This document shows, in pieces, positions 1 to 6,960 of a stretch of DNA of 54,373 nucleotides. Origin of the DNA: Bacteroidaceae bacterium (GTDB lineage: Bacteria; Bacteroidota; Bacteroidia; Bacteroidales; Bacteroidaceae); contig JAFYQH010000005.1 of assembly GCA_017547205.1 (NCBI GenBank), positions 1 through 54,373 on the forward strand, in the 5' to 3' direction. Position numbers and translations under genes: made by a program. Positions within the stretch are counted from its first letter, which is position 1, and each line of letters starts with the position of its first letter. The notes beneath the pieces are model-generated. The model was given only the letters and a program-made list of their open reading frames with translations, did not search any database and was not told the DNA's origin.

Positions 1-530
1 CCGGGGATTATGGTATTCTGACAACCTTGAATAAGAGTGTTTGTTGCTGTCTCAATAATTGCATTACAACCCTCACGGCTGTCATAATGCCTGTTGTTCC
101 CGTCAACAACAATGCTCGTAAGGCCGGAGCAACTACAGAACGCATAACCTCCAATGCTTGTTACGCCATCACCGATTGTTACGCTCGTAAGGGCGCCGCA
201 ATTATTGAACGCACAATATCCAATGCTTGTTACGCTGCCGGGGATTTCAATGCTAGTAAGGCGGTAGCAATCACGGAACGCTTCATATCCAATGCTTGTT
301 ACGCTGTAGGTATTTCCATTGTACGCTACAGTAGATGGAACTGTTACATCGCTGGTGTATTCGTTGTGATATGCATAATAGGAATCACCCTTATAAGTCA
401 CCTCAACGGTTTTTTCCGTAATTGATGTAATGTTGTAAAAAATTCCACCAACTTCAAAGCCGTGGGCTGTTGCTACTGTGCTGCATAGCAAAATGAGGGC
501 TGCAAGCAGACTCTTGAAAGAAAAGTTCAT
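1..530 (-). CDS. BspA-family leucine-rich-repeat surface protein (3' part outside window)
   Basis: The reading frame starts at the ATG at 530-528 on the minus strand and stays open to position 1, so the C-terminus is missing. The first 22 or so residues form a signal peptide (MNFSFKSLLAALILLCSTV, then ATA). Next comes a short domain, then repeats of the type VTSIGYCAFNNCGALTSV and VTSIGGYAFCSCSGLTSI, the roughly 23-residue pattern of the BspA/TpLRR (LRR_5) family. Such proteins are exported surface or secreted proteins, often adhesins, in Bacteroidales. The ligand cannot be told. A TAAATTTG promoter box lies about 40 nt upstream. The near-identical DNA repeats favour unequal recombination and variation in repeat number. 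Confidence 0.85.
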   Translation of the reverse strand, partial: MNFSFKSLLAALILLCSTVATAHGFEVGGIFYNITSITEKTVEVTYKGDSYYAYHNEYTSDVTVPSTVAYNGNTYSVTSIGYEAFRDCYRLTSIEIPGSVTSIGYCAFNNCGALTSVTIGDGVTSIGGYAFCSCSGLTSIVVDGNNRHYDSREGCNAIIETATNTLIQGCQNTIIP

Positions 531-568
531 AATAGACTTATATTGAAAATATTAAATATTATTTTTTT

Positions 569-577
569 GCAAATTTA
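569..577 (-). promoter_or_regulatory. -7 promoter box for the BspA-like gene
   Basis: On the minus strand the sequence reads TAAATTTGC, matching the Bacteroidetes primary-sigma -7 consensus TAnnTTTG, about 38 nt before the ATG at 530. No exact TTTG -33 box is visible; a TTTC lies at about the right distance. Confidence 0.5.
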
Positions 578-726
578 ACTTATTGACACAGATTAGTGAA
601 ATAAAAAAAGGATTTTTTACTCTCCGTAGCAAAACCGGGGCTCAGTAGGAATTTAGTGTGGGAAACATAGTGCTGACATCTTGACCTTCAGTAGGCTTTT
701 ACCTTTAATCTTTGGTCTTATATTCT

Positions 727-802
727 TTCTGTAGTCCTGCTGTATGCACTCTCTGTCGTGCAGAAAATCCAAAGAACTCGGTTTGCGTAAAGAATCTTCA
801 TA
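727..802 (-). repeat. Decayed 3' end of the structured intergenic repeat (copy D)
   Basis: Read on the minus strand this stretch contains GAAGATT, then CCGAGTTCTTTGG (plus positions 769-781), then a TTTCTG...CAGAgAGT remnant hairpin and CATACAG. The same order occurs at 38698-38760 (GAAGATT, CCGAGTTCTTTGG at 38717-38729, hairpin, CATATAG). I see no matching 5' part here, so it looks like a truncated and degraded copy. Confidence 0.5.
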
Positions 803-826
803 AGTACCTTTTCTGTATTTTGCCGC

Positions 827-1190
827 GTACAATGGTAATTTTCAATAAACACCGGCACCGTTAAAAAACACAACTTAAACCTTTTTGATTTTGGGATAAA
901 GCGGCAGGACTGTTTGACTGCTAGTTAGACGCTCGTTTTGACGAGTGACTAACTGAAGGAGTCCCGCACCGCCCCAAAATCAAAAAGAAAGTTTAAGTGG
1001 CACCATTGCGGGCGAGCAATGTTTGCGACGAAGGAAACTTTAGTTTCCCAGAGGAGTGTGCTTTAGCACCCTTTTTGACTGAGGAATGTCGCTTGCGACT
1101 TGTGAACAAAGAAAAGGCAGACTGTTTTTTCCGCGTGCCGGGGCTTTTTGCAACTTTTTGGCGGCCAAAAAGTTGCAAAAAGCACGACAA
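827..1190 (+). repeat. Structured intergenic repeat, copy A
   Basis: The 5' end is CAATGGTAATT (830-840), followed by AAACACCGGCA (847-857) and a CACAAC box. The outer arms pair imperfectly: CTTAAAC plus TTTTTGATTTTGGG (874-895) with CCCCAAAATCAAAAAG plus GTTTAAG (972-997). An inner stem pairs AGTTAGACGCTCG (923-935) with CGAGTGACTAACT (942-954). Between them are CAGGACTGTTTGA and GTCCCGCACCGCCCC, resembling blocks of the other copies. The 3' end is TTTTTTCCGCGTGCCG and a perfect 19-bp hairpin (1143-1161 with 1165-1183, loop CGG). Small ORFs across it lack codon character and are not called. Confidence 0.7.
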
Positions 1191-1352
1191 CCAAACAAAC
1201 ACAAGACAACAGTAATAAGGTTAAAAGCGGGAGAGTTTTACCGCGCTATGTTGCTTACGGTGCCGGATATTCAGGAATTAGAATCATGACGCGGAGAATG
1301 GTAATCTATTTAAGATATTATGGCTCAGCTATATGACATGCCCGTCATACCC
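1191..1352. other. Intergenic stretch without recognised content
   Basis: Between copy A and the tRNA terminator I see no gene, repeat or clear promoter. Short open frames here carry no recognisable protein signal. Confidence 0.5.
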
Positions 1353-1384
1353 AAAAAAAGAGGTTCTGAAAACAGAACCTCTTT
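1353..1384 (-). terminator. Intrinsic terminator of tRNA-Gln
   Basis: AAAGAGGTTCTG (1357-1368) pairs perfectly with CAGAACCTCTTT (1373-1384) around a 4-nt loop. On the minus strand it is followed by a run of T (1353-1359), directly downstream of the tRNA. Confidence 0.85.
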
Positions 1385-1386
1385 GT

Positions 1387-1456
1387 TGGGCTACCCGGAC
1401 TCGAACCAGGAAAGGCAGGACCAGAATCTGCAGTGTTACCATTACACCATAGCCCA
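1387..1456 (-). tRNA. tRNA-Gln (anticodon CTG)
   Basis: The minus strand folds into a complete cloverleaf of 70 nt. The acceptor stem is TGGGCTA/TAGCCCA, with the U1-A72 pair typical of tRNA-Gln. The D arm is GTGT/ACAC. The anticodon loop is TTCTGGT with anticodon CTG (reads CAG), closed by an A.C pair as in other glutamine tRNAs. The T arm has TTCGAGT. No CCA is encoded. A terminator follows and a -7 box lies just upstream, so it is transcribed alone. Confidence 0.95.
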
Positions 1457-1472
1457 TTGCTTAATTGCGATG

Positions 1473-1480
1473 CAAAGGTA
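1473..1480 (-). promoter_or_regulatory. -7 promoter box for tRNA-Gln
   Basis: The minus strand reads TACCTTTG, an exact TAnnTTTG match, 16 nt before the mature tRNA 5' end. The -33 region is a T-rich run rather than a clear TTTG. Confidence 0.65.
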
Positions 1481-1607
1481 CAACTTTTTTCGGTAAAAAA
1501 AACATTTTCGCCTTTTTTTTGATTAAAAAATTGAAAAAAAGATCTTTTTGTCCCCAAAAAGCCATAAAAACCACTTGTAATTATTTTCATTTCGACAAAA
1601 TAAGAGG

Positions 1608-1615
1608 TATCTTCG
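1608..1615 (+). promoter_or_regulatory. Candidate -7 box for the rsfS-ftsH-cdsA operon
   Basis: TATCTTCG fits the TAnnTTCG variant common in Bacteroidetes. It would give a leader of about 105 nt before rsfS. A second, weaker candidate (GATTTTTG, 1683-1690) is closer to the gene, so the assignment is tentative. Confidence 0.35.
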
Positions 1616-1727
1616 CAGATGAAAATAGAAGGACATTTTGTCACATTACTCTGTTTCATGCGACAAACAATGCACAAGGCACGATTTTTGCAGATTGAAT
1701 GCAGAGACAGATTAAAAGAAACCATTT

Positions 1728-2099
1728 ATGCAGAAAAGTACAGTTACAGCAAAAGAAGTTATTGAGCAGATAATAGAAGGTATACAGGAAAAGAAGGGAA
1801 AAGGTATTGCGGTTGTCGACATGCTTGAGCTCGGGAACAGCATATGCGACTACTTTGTTATATGTCAGGGAAACTCTCCTGCACAGGTGAGCGCAATCAC
1901 CGACTCCATTGCCGACATGGTAAGGGAGAAGTGTGGCAAGAAGCCATATGCAATCGACGGTTTGCGCAACGCCCAGTGGGTTGCCATGGACTACGGTGAC
2001 ATTTTGGTACATGTATTCCTGCCCGACGTGCGCAAGTTCTACGACATTGAGCACCTATGGGCCGATGCCAAACTTACCGAAATACCTGATTTGGACTAA
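1728..2099 (+). CDS. rsfS: Ribosome silencing factor RsfS (iojap/YbeB family)
   Basis: This 123-residue protein has the full RsfS domain, including the conserved core CDYFVICQGNSPAQVSAI (about residues 43-60), DGLRNAQWVAMDYGD and VHVFLPDVRKFYDIEHLW. RsfS binds ribosomal protein L14 (uL14) on the 50S subunit and blocks subunit joining when nutrients are scarce. Its length is normal for the family. It is the first gene of an apparent operon with ftsH, which starts 25 nt downstream, and cdsA. Confidence 0.93.
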   Translation: MQKSTVTAKEVIEQIIEGIQEKKGKGIAVVDMLELGNSICDYFVICQGNSPAQVSAITDSIADMVREKCGKKPYAIDGLRNAQWVAMDYGDILVHVFLPDVRKFYDIEHLWADAKLTEIPDLD

Positions 2100-2123
2100 C
2101 GGACAGTTTATATTGATTGACAG

Positions 2124-4088
2124 ATGGCCAACATAAAGAAACCGAAATTCAACTTCACATGGTTCTACCTGGCGGTAGGCGGCATGCTACTGTTCTTTTT
2201 CATGACCGGCAACGGCAACAACGATGCCGTAATGGAGAAAGAGTACTCCGAACTTACCGACTACATCTCAAAGGGATATGTAGAGGAAATCGTGGTATTC
2301 GACAACAATGAAATCGAAGTATACCTGCTGAAGGACTCTGCGAGACATGTATTCGGCAAGCCTGTAGAAGGCAAGGCACGCCCGATGGTAATATCGGACA
2401 TCGGCTCAAGGGACAACTTCGAGAAATTCATTTTTGAGCAGAAGGACAACGGCAATTTCAAAGGCAAGCTCCGGTACGACAAGCGCCCCGATTACCTTGG
2501 AGGCCTGTTCTGGAACATATTCCCGATAATAGTTCTTATAGGAGTATGGATGTTCATCATGCGCCGCATGAGCGGTGGTGGCGGCGGTGGAGGCGGCGTC
2601 TTCAACGTGGGAAAGTCGCAGGCAAAACTCTTCGACAAGAGCAATACTCCTACCATTACGTTCAAGGATGTGGCAGGACAGGAGGGCGCAAAGCAGGAAG
2701 TCAAGGAGATTGTAGATTTTCTAAAGAGCCCGCAGAAATACACCGAACTGGGTGGCAAGATACCCAAGGGCGCATTGCTAGTAGGTCCCCCGGGAACGGG
2801 AAAGACCCTGCTTGCAAAGGCTGTGGCCGGCGAGGCCAACGTACCGTTTTTCTCCATGTCCGGTTCGGATTTCGTGGAGATGTTCGTCGGCGTCGGCGCT
2901 TCACGCGTACGCGACCTGTTCCGCCAGGCCAAGGAGAAAGCCCCTTGCATAATCTTCATTGACGAGATTGACGCAGTAGGACGCGCCAGAGGCAAGAACC
3001 CGTCCATGGGCGGCAACGACGAACGCGAGAACACACTTAACCAGTTACTCACGGAGATGGACGGATTCGGCACCAACAGCGGAATCATAGTCATTGCGGC
3101 GACCAACCGTGCCGACATACTCGACAAGGCGCTGTTGCGTGCAGGACGTTTCGACAGACAGATACATGTGGACCTCCCCGACCTGAACGAACGCAAGGAG
3201 GTGTTCGGGGTACACCTGCGTCCGCTTAAACTCGACCCCTCAGTTGACATAGACACCCTGTCGCGACAGACACCGGGCTTCTCGGGTGCCGATATAGCCA
3301 ATGTCTGCAACGAGGCTGCGCTAATTGCTGCGCGCAACAACAAGAAGGCTGTTGACAAGCAGGACTTCCTCGACGCCATAGACCGTATCATAGGCGGCCT
3401 CGAGAAGAAGACGAAGGTAATGACACAGAAAGAAAAGGAGTCTATCGCAATACACGAGGCCGGGCATGCCACAATCTCATGGTTCCTTGAGCATGCGAAC
3501 CCGCTGATAAAAGTGACTATCGTCCCGCGCGGCAGAGCCTTGGGTGCGGCCTGGTACATGCCCGAAGAGCGACAGATTACGACCAAGGAACAGATGCTTG
3601 ACGAGATGTGCGCCACACTGGGCGGGCGCGCTGCCGAGGAGACATTCATCGGACATATATCGACCGGTGCCATGAATGACCTTGAGCGTGTCACCAAACA
3701 GGCATACGGAATGATTGCCTATGCCGGCATGAGCGACAAACTGTCCAACCTATGCTACTACAACAACAATGAGTACCAGTTCAGCCGTCCTTATAGCGAA
3801 AGGACAGCCGAACTCATTGACACCGAGGTACACAGCATGATAAACGGCCAGTACGAACGCGCGAAAGCCATATTGCGCGAACACAAGGACGGACATGCCG
3901 AACTTGCCAGGATATTGCTTGAACGCGAGGTGATATTTGCCGAGGATGTCGAAAAGATATTCGGCAAACGACCTTGGGCTTCGCGCAGCGAAGAGATATT
4001 CGCAGGCAGAGAGGAAAAAAGGGAGAATGACGACAATGTGAAAACCGGAACAGAAGAAGACGGCACAGTCACAACCGGAAACGAATAA
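2124..4088 (+). CDS. ftsH: ATP-dependent zinc metalloprotease FtsH
   Basis: A 654-residue membrane AAA+ protease for quality control and regulated proteolysis. It has an N-terminal membrane segment (about 13-27), a periplasmic domain, and a second membrane segment (about 129-146). An unusually pure eight-glycine linker (151-158) leads to the ATPase domain: Walker A GPPGTGKT (221-228), Walker B IIFIDE (276-281) and the second region of homology with GRFDRQ (341-346). The peptidase has the zinc motif HEAGH (444-448) and the probable third ligand in NDLERVT (Asp about 519). The C-terminal tail is charged and low in complexity. It lies between rsfS and cdsA. Confidence 0.97.
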   Translation: MANIKKPKFNFTWFYLAVGGMLLFFFMTGNGNNDAVMEKEYSELTDYISKGYVEEIVVFDNNEIEVYLLKDSARHVFGKPVEGKARPMVISDIGSRDNFEKFIFEQKDNGNFKGKLRYDKRPDYLGGLFWNIFPIIVLIGVWMFIMRRMSGGGGGGGGVFNVGKSQAKLFDKSNTPTITFKDVAGQEGAKQEVKEIVDFLKSPQKYTELGGKIPKGALLVGPPGTGKTLLAKAVAGEANVPFFSMSGSDFVEMFVGVGASRVRDLFRQAKEKAPCIIFIDEIDAVGRARGKNPSMGGNDERENTLNQLLTEMDGFGTNSGIIVIAATNRADILDKALLRAGRFDRQIHVDLPDLNERKEVFGVHLRPLKLDPSVDIDTLSRQTPGFSGADIANVCNEAALIAARNNKKAVDKQDFLDAIDRIIGGLEKKTKVMTQKEKESIAIHEAGHATISWFLEHANPLIKVTIVPRGRALGAAWYMPEERQITTKEQMLDEMCATLGGRAAEETFIGHISTGAMNDLERVTKQAYGMIAYAGMSDKLSNLCYYNNNEYQFSRPYSERTAELIDTEVHSMINGQYERAKAILREHKDGHAELARILLEREVIFAEDVEKIFGKRPWASRSEEIFAGREEKRENDDNVKTGTEEDGTVTTGNE

Positions 4089-4103
4089 CAGAAAATCTAT
4101 AAT

Positions 4104-4940
4104 ATGAAAAAATTTATCGTACGTACTCTAACCGGTGCTGCATTCGTGGCAGTACTCATTGGTTCAATGCTTTATGGCAAGTCGTCGTTCGGAGCATTGT
4201 TCACTGTAATAACACTGCTCTCGGTAAATGAGTTCTGCACCTTGACAAAAGAGTACAAGGGTACAACATTCAGCAAAGGACTAGCCATACTTGGCGGTTG
4301 CTGCCTGTTCATCGCATCGTTCCTGACGGTTCACATGGAATATAGCAGGCCATTCCTGCTGTATGCCCCATATATGGCCATTGTAGCATATGCATTCATA
4401 CGCCAGATGTTCGACCAAAGGAGCAAGCCGCTTGACAACTTTGCATATTTTACACTCAGCCAAGTGTATGCAGCATTGCCATTCGCTTTGCTGAACATGC
4501 TTTCAACAGGATGCACACTGCCGGGAGAGACATATAGCTACCTGCTACCGCTGTCTATCTTCATATTCATATGGAGCAACGACACCGGCGCGTTCTGCTT
4601 CGGGTGCCTGCTCGGACGCCACAAGATGTTTGAGAGGATATCACCAAAGAAGACTTGGGAGGGATTTGCAGGAGGTGCATTTGTTGCGACCGTTGCAGGA
4701 TACGTGATATCAATATTCTTCCCGGAGATGAACATGTGGGAATGGATGGGAATGGCGCTTGTGACCGTAGCCGCAGCGACACTCGGTGACCTCATCGAAT
4801 CGAGCATGAAACGCGAGATGCAGATAAAGGATTCGGGCAATATGCTTCCGGGACACGGAGGCATACTTGATCGGTTCGACAGCACACTGCTTGCCGTACC
4901 CTGCGTAATAGTATACTTAGTCTTCATCGGTATTCTTTAA
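4104..4940 (+). CDS. cdsA: Phosphatidate cytidylyltransferase CdsA
   Basis: This 278-residue integral membrane enzyme makes CDP-diacylglycerol from phosphatidic acid and CTP, the precursor of all bacterial phospholipids. Several hydrophobic segments run through it. The C-terminal signature is intact: KREMQIKDSGNMLPGHGG followed by ILDRFDS, matching the CDP-diglyceride synthetase pattern with the metal-binding aspartates. It begins 15 nt after ftsH and is the last gene of the operon. Its 3' end overlaps the end of convergent lpxB by 24 bp. Confidence 0.95.
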   Translation: MKKFIVRTLTGAAFVAVLIGSMLYGKSSFGALFTVITLLSVNEFCTLTKEYKGTTFSKGLAILGGCCLFIASFLTVHMEYSRPFLLYAPYMAIVAYAFIRQMFDQRSKPLDNFAYFTLSQVYAALPFALLNMLSTGCTLPGETYSYLLPLSIFIFIWSNDTGAFCFGCLLGRHKMFERISPKKTWEGFAGGAFVATVAGYVISIFFPEMNMWEWMGMALVTVAAATLGDLIESSMKREMQIKDSGNMLPGHGGILDRFDSTLLAVPCVIVYLVFIGIL

Positions 4941-6065
4941 GAACGACACCATCTTCTCCGCGGCACGCTCTGATGCACCCGGAGCTCCTAGAATATCAAT
5001 CATGCGGTCATACTCCTTGAGCATGACCGCTCTTTCTTTTCCGTCAGCAGGCAGAATCCTGCCGAGTTCATCAACGACATTGGAAAGGCTCATGTCCACC
5101 GAAACAAGTTCACGCACCACTTCACGGTCGGCGACAAGGTTTACAAGAGAGATATATTTGACCTTCAGGAAGTGCTTTTTCAAAAACGAGTAGAACTTTG
5201 GCATAGGGGTAGCATAGCACACCACCTGAGGTACCCTGAACAGAGCCGTCTCAAGAGTTGCTGTACCTGATGTCACAAGCGCTGCATGCGCATTGTTCAG
5301 GATATCATAAGTCTGGCCAAACACGATACAAGCACCATCCTTGAGATACGGTGCATAGTACTCCTTGTCAATGGAGGGTGCTCCGGCGATGACAGGCTGA
5401 TAATCCGGAAAACGTTTCATTGCCTCGAGCATTATTGGCAGGTTAAGTTCAATCTCCTGTTTACGGCTACCTGCCAGGAGAGCAACTATGGGTTTGTCGG
5501 GAATTTTGTTCGAGCCGATGAAGATATCGCGTTTGACCGCCTTCTCGCGCACGAACGCATCTATAGCATCCACACAAGGGTTTCCCACATAATTTATTCT
5601 GTAACCGTGTTTCTTCTCAAAGAAATCAACCTCGAACGGAAGTATCGAGAAGAGTTTGTCCACATCGCGCTTTATATTCTTTATGCGACGCTCCTTCCAT
5701 GCCCATATCTTGGGAGAGATGTAATAATAGACCGGAATATCGGTATTCTTGTGGATATACTTTGCAATAGAGAGATTGAAACCTGGATAATCGACCAATA
5801 TAAGCACATCAGGATTCCACGCAACAATGTCGTTGCGGCACATCTTCATATTCGAGAGGATTGTTCTCAGGTTCATAACTACAGGAACAAAGCCCATAAA
5901 GGCCGTGTCACGGAAATGCTTTACCCTTTCACCGTCAACTGCAGACATGAGGTCTCCACCGAAAAAACGGAACTGCGCCTCACTGTCAACTTTTTTCAGT
6001 GCTTTCATCAGATTCGAAGCATGCAGGTCGCCCGAAGCTTCGCCGACAATAATATAGTATTTCAT
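4917..6065 (-). CDS. lpxB: Lipid-A-disaccharide synthase LpxB
   Basis: A 382-residue GT19 glycosyltransferase that joins UDP-2,3-diacylglucosamine and lipid X to give the lipid A disaccharide. It starts with the family motif YYIIVGEASGDLHAS and has the conserved NMKMCRNDIVAWNPDVLILV and YYISPKIWAWKERRIKNIK regions. The donor-site region LVTSGTATLETAL lies near residue 265. Its length is normal. It shares a minus-strand unit with surE, 37 nt upstream, and overlaps convergent cdsA. Confidence 0.95.
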   Translation of the reverse strand: MKYYIIVGEASGDLHASNLMKALKKVDSEAQFRFFGGDLMSAVDGERVKHFRDTAFMGFVPVVMNLRTILSNMKMCRNDIVAWNPDVLILVDYPGFNLSIAKYIHKNTDIPVYYYISPKIWAWKERRIKNIKRDVDKLFSILPFEVDFFEKKHGYRINYVGNPCVDAIDAFVREKAVKRDIFIGSNKIPDKPIVALLAGSRKQEIELNLPIMLEAMKRFPDYQPVIAGAPSIDKEYYAPYLKDGACIVFGQTYDILNNAHAALVTSGTATLETALFRVPQVVCYATPMPKFYSFLKKHFLKVKYISLVNLVADREVVRELVSVDMSLSNVVDELGRILPADGKERAVMLKEYDRMIDILGAPGASERAAEKMVSFLKNTDED

Positions 6066-6102
6066 AATGCAAAGTATTTACATCCGAACCGGTTTCCGGG
6101 GA

Positions 6103-6870
6103 TCACAACCCCCATTGTTTCATATCCTCGAGCAGGCTATAGTCGGTAAAATCTATTCTTGTAGGAGTTATCGTGACATAGTTGTTGTCGAGCGCCACGC
6201 GGTCGGCCAAAACATCATCCTCAGCGACAACAAACTCACCGGTAAGCCACCACCATTCACCACCGCGCGGATGGTCATGTGCGGCCCACTCGTTGACCCA
6301 ATTGCCTGCTGCCTGACGGCACACCTTTACACCTGCATATGTTGGGGTATCAGGGAAATTCACATTCAGACAACTGCCGACTGGCAAACCACGTTCGAGC
6401 ACGGCCGAAACGATTTTTCTTATCACGTCATATGTAGGAGTGAAATCGGCATCGGCATCATGCGAACACAAGGAGAATGCAATTGACGGAATGCCTTTCA
6501 TGCAGCCTTCGATGACAACTCCCATTGTTCCCGAATAGTGTGCATTCACGGCAGAATTGTCGCCATGGTTTATACCGCCGACAACAAGGTCGGGCCTACG
6601 TGGCACAAAGGCATGACAACCGATCTTGACGCAGTCGCATGGCGTTCCGGTACAGGAATACACCTTTAGGCCCGGTTCCGACAACACTTCGGACACCTTT
6701 ATCGGAACCTCGCTCGTTATTGCACATCCCTTGCCCGAACGCCCCGTATGCGGGGCCACAACAACAACATCTCCGAAATCGCGGAGCACCTCCACAAGAC
6801 AATTTACACCCTTTGCCTGGTAACCATCATCGTTCGACACGAGAATCAGTGGTCTTTCCTTCATAATCAT
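6103..6870 (-). CDS. surE: 5'/3'-nucleotidase SurE
   Basis: A 255-residue cytoplasmic metal-dependent nucleoside-monophosphate phosphatase. The N-terminal motif ILVSNDDGYQAKG carries the metal-binding Asp pair (residues 14-15). GTPCDCVKIG and the conserved GGINHGDN loop follow, as does the YSGTMGVVIEG motif. The start could be the first ATG or the one two codons later (MKERPL). It is upstream of lpxB on the same strand and divergent from the GH84 gene. Confidence 0.94.
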   Translation of the reverse strand: MIMKERPLILVSNDDGYQAKGVNCLVEVLRDFGDVVVVAPHTGRSGKGCAITSEVPIKVSEVLSEPGLKVYSCTGTPCDCVKIGCHAFVPRRPDLVVGGINHGDNSAVNAHYSGTMGVVIEGCMKGIPSIAFSLCSHDADADFTPTYDVIRKIVSAVLERGLPVGSCLNVNFPDTPTYAGVKVCRQAAGNWVNEWAAHDHPRGGEWWWLTGEFVVAEDDVLADRVALDNNYVTITPTRIDFTDYSLLEDMKQWGL

Positions 6871-6884
6871 TACATTTACGAATG

Positions 6885-6892
6885 CGAAGATA
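6885..6892 (-). promoter_or_regulatory. -7 box for surE-lpxB
   Basis: The minus strand reads TATCTTCG, the TAnnTTCG variant, about 15 nt before the surE start, giving a very short leader. Confidence 0.45.
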
Positions 6893-6899
6893 CTAAAAA

Positions 6900-6931
6900 T
6901 TTGGAATATCCAATCCTACGGCATACCTTTA
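6900..6931 (+). promoter_or_regulatory. Promoter of the GH84 gene (-33 and -7)
   Basis: TTTG (6900-6903), a 20-nt spacer and TACCTTTA (6924-6931) fit the Bacteroidetes primary-sigma promoter except for the last -7 base. The ATG is 29 nt downstream. Confidence 0.55.
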
Positions 6932-6960
6932 CAAAAAAATAAACTTTCACACAATATACT

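Noticed and set aside
27-425. 132-codon open frame on the plus strand
   Set aside because: It is the antisense of the BspA-like repeats; its own repeats mirror those of the real gene.
1-530. Regular repeats as a possible CRISPR array
   Set aside because: Repeats keep a reading frame with leucine-rich-repeat residues and have no unique spacers; no cas genes are present.
993-1336. Several short frames on both strands in 993-1336
   Set aside because: They run through hairpins of the structured repeat and show no protein-like features.
2574-2600. Run of GGN codons in ftsH as a possible slippage site
   Set aside because: Codons vary (GGT, GGC, GGA), so there is no homopolymer; it only codes for a flexible linker.
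2492-3697. 401-codon open frame on the minus strand
   Set aside because: Lies fully antisense to ftsH, whose motifs are complete; low-stop antisense frames are common here because of codon bias.
5286-6149. 287-codon open frame on the plus strand
   Set aside because: Antisense to lpxB; no family features.
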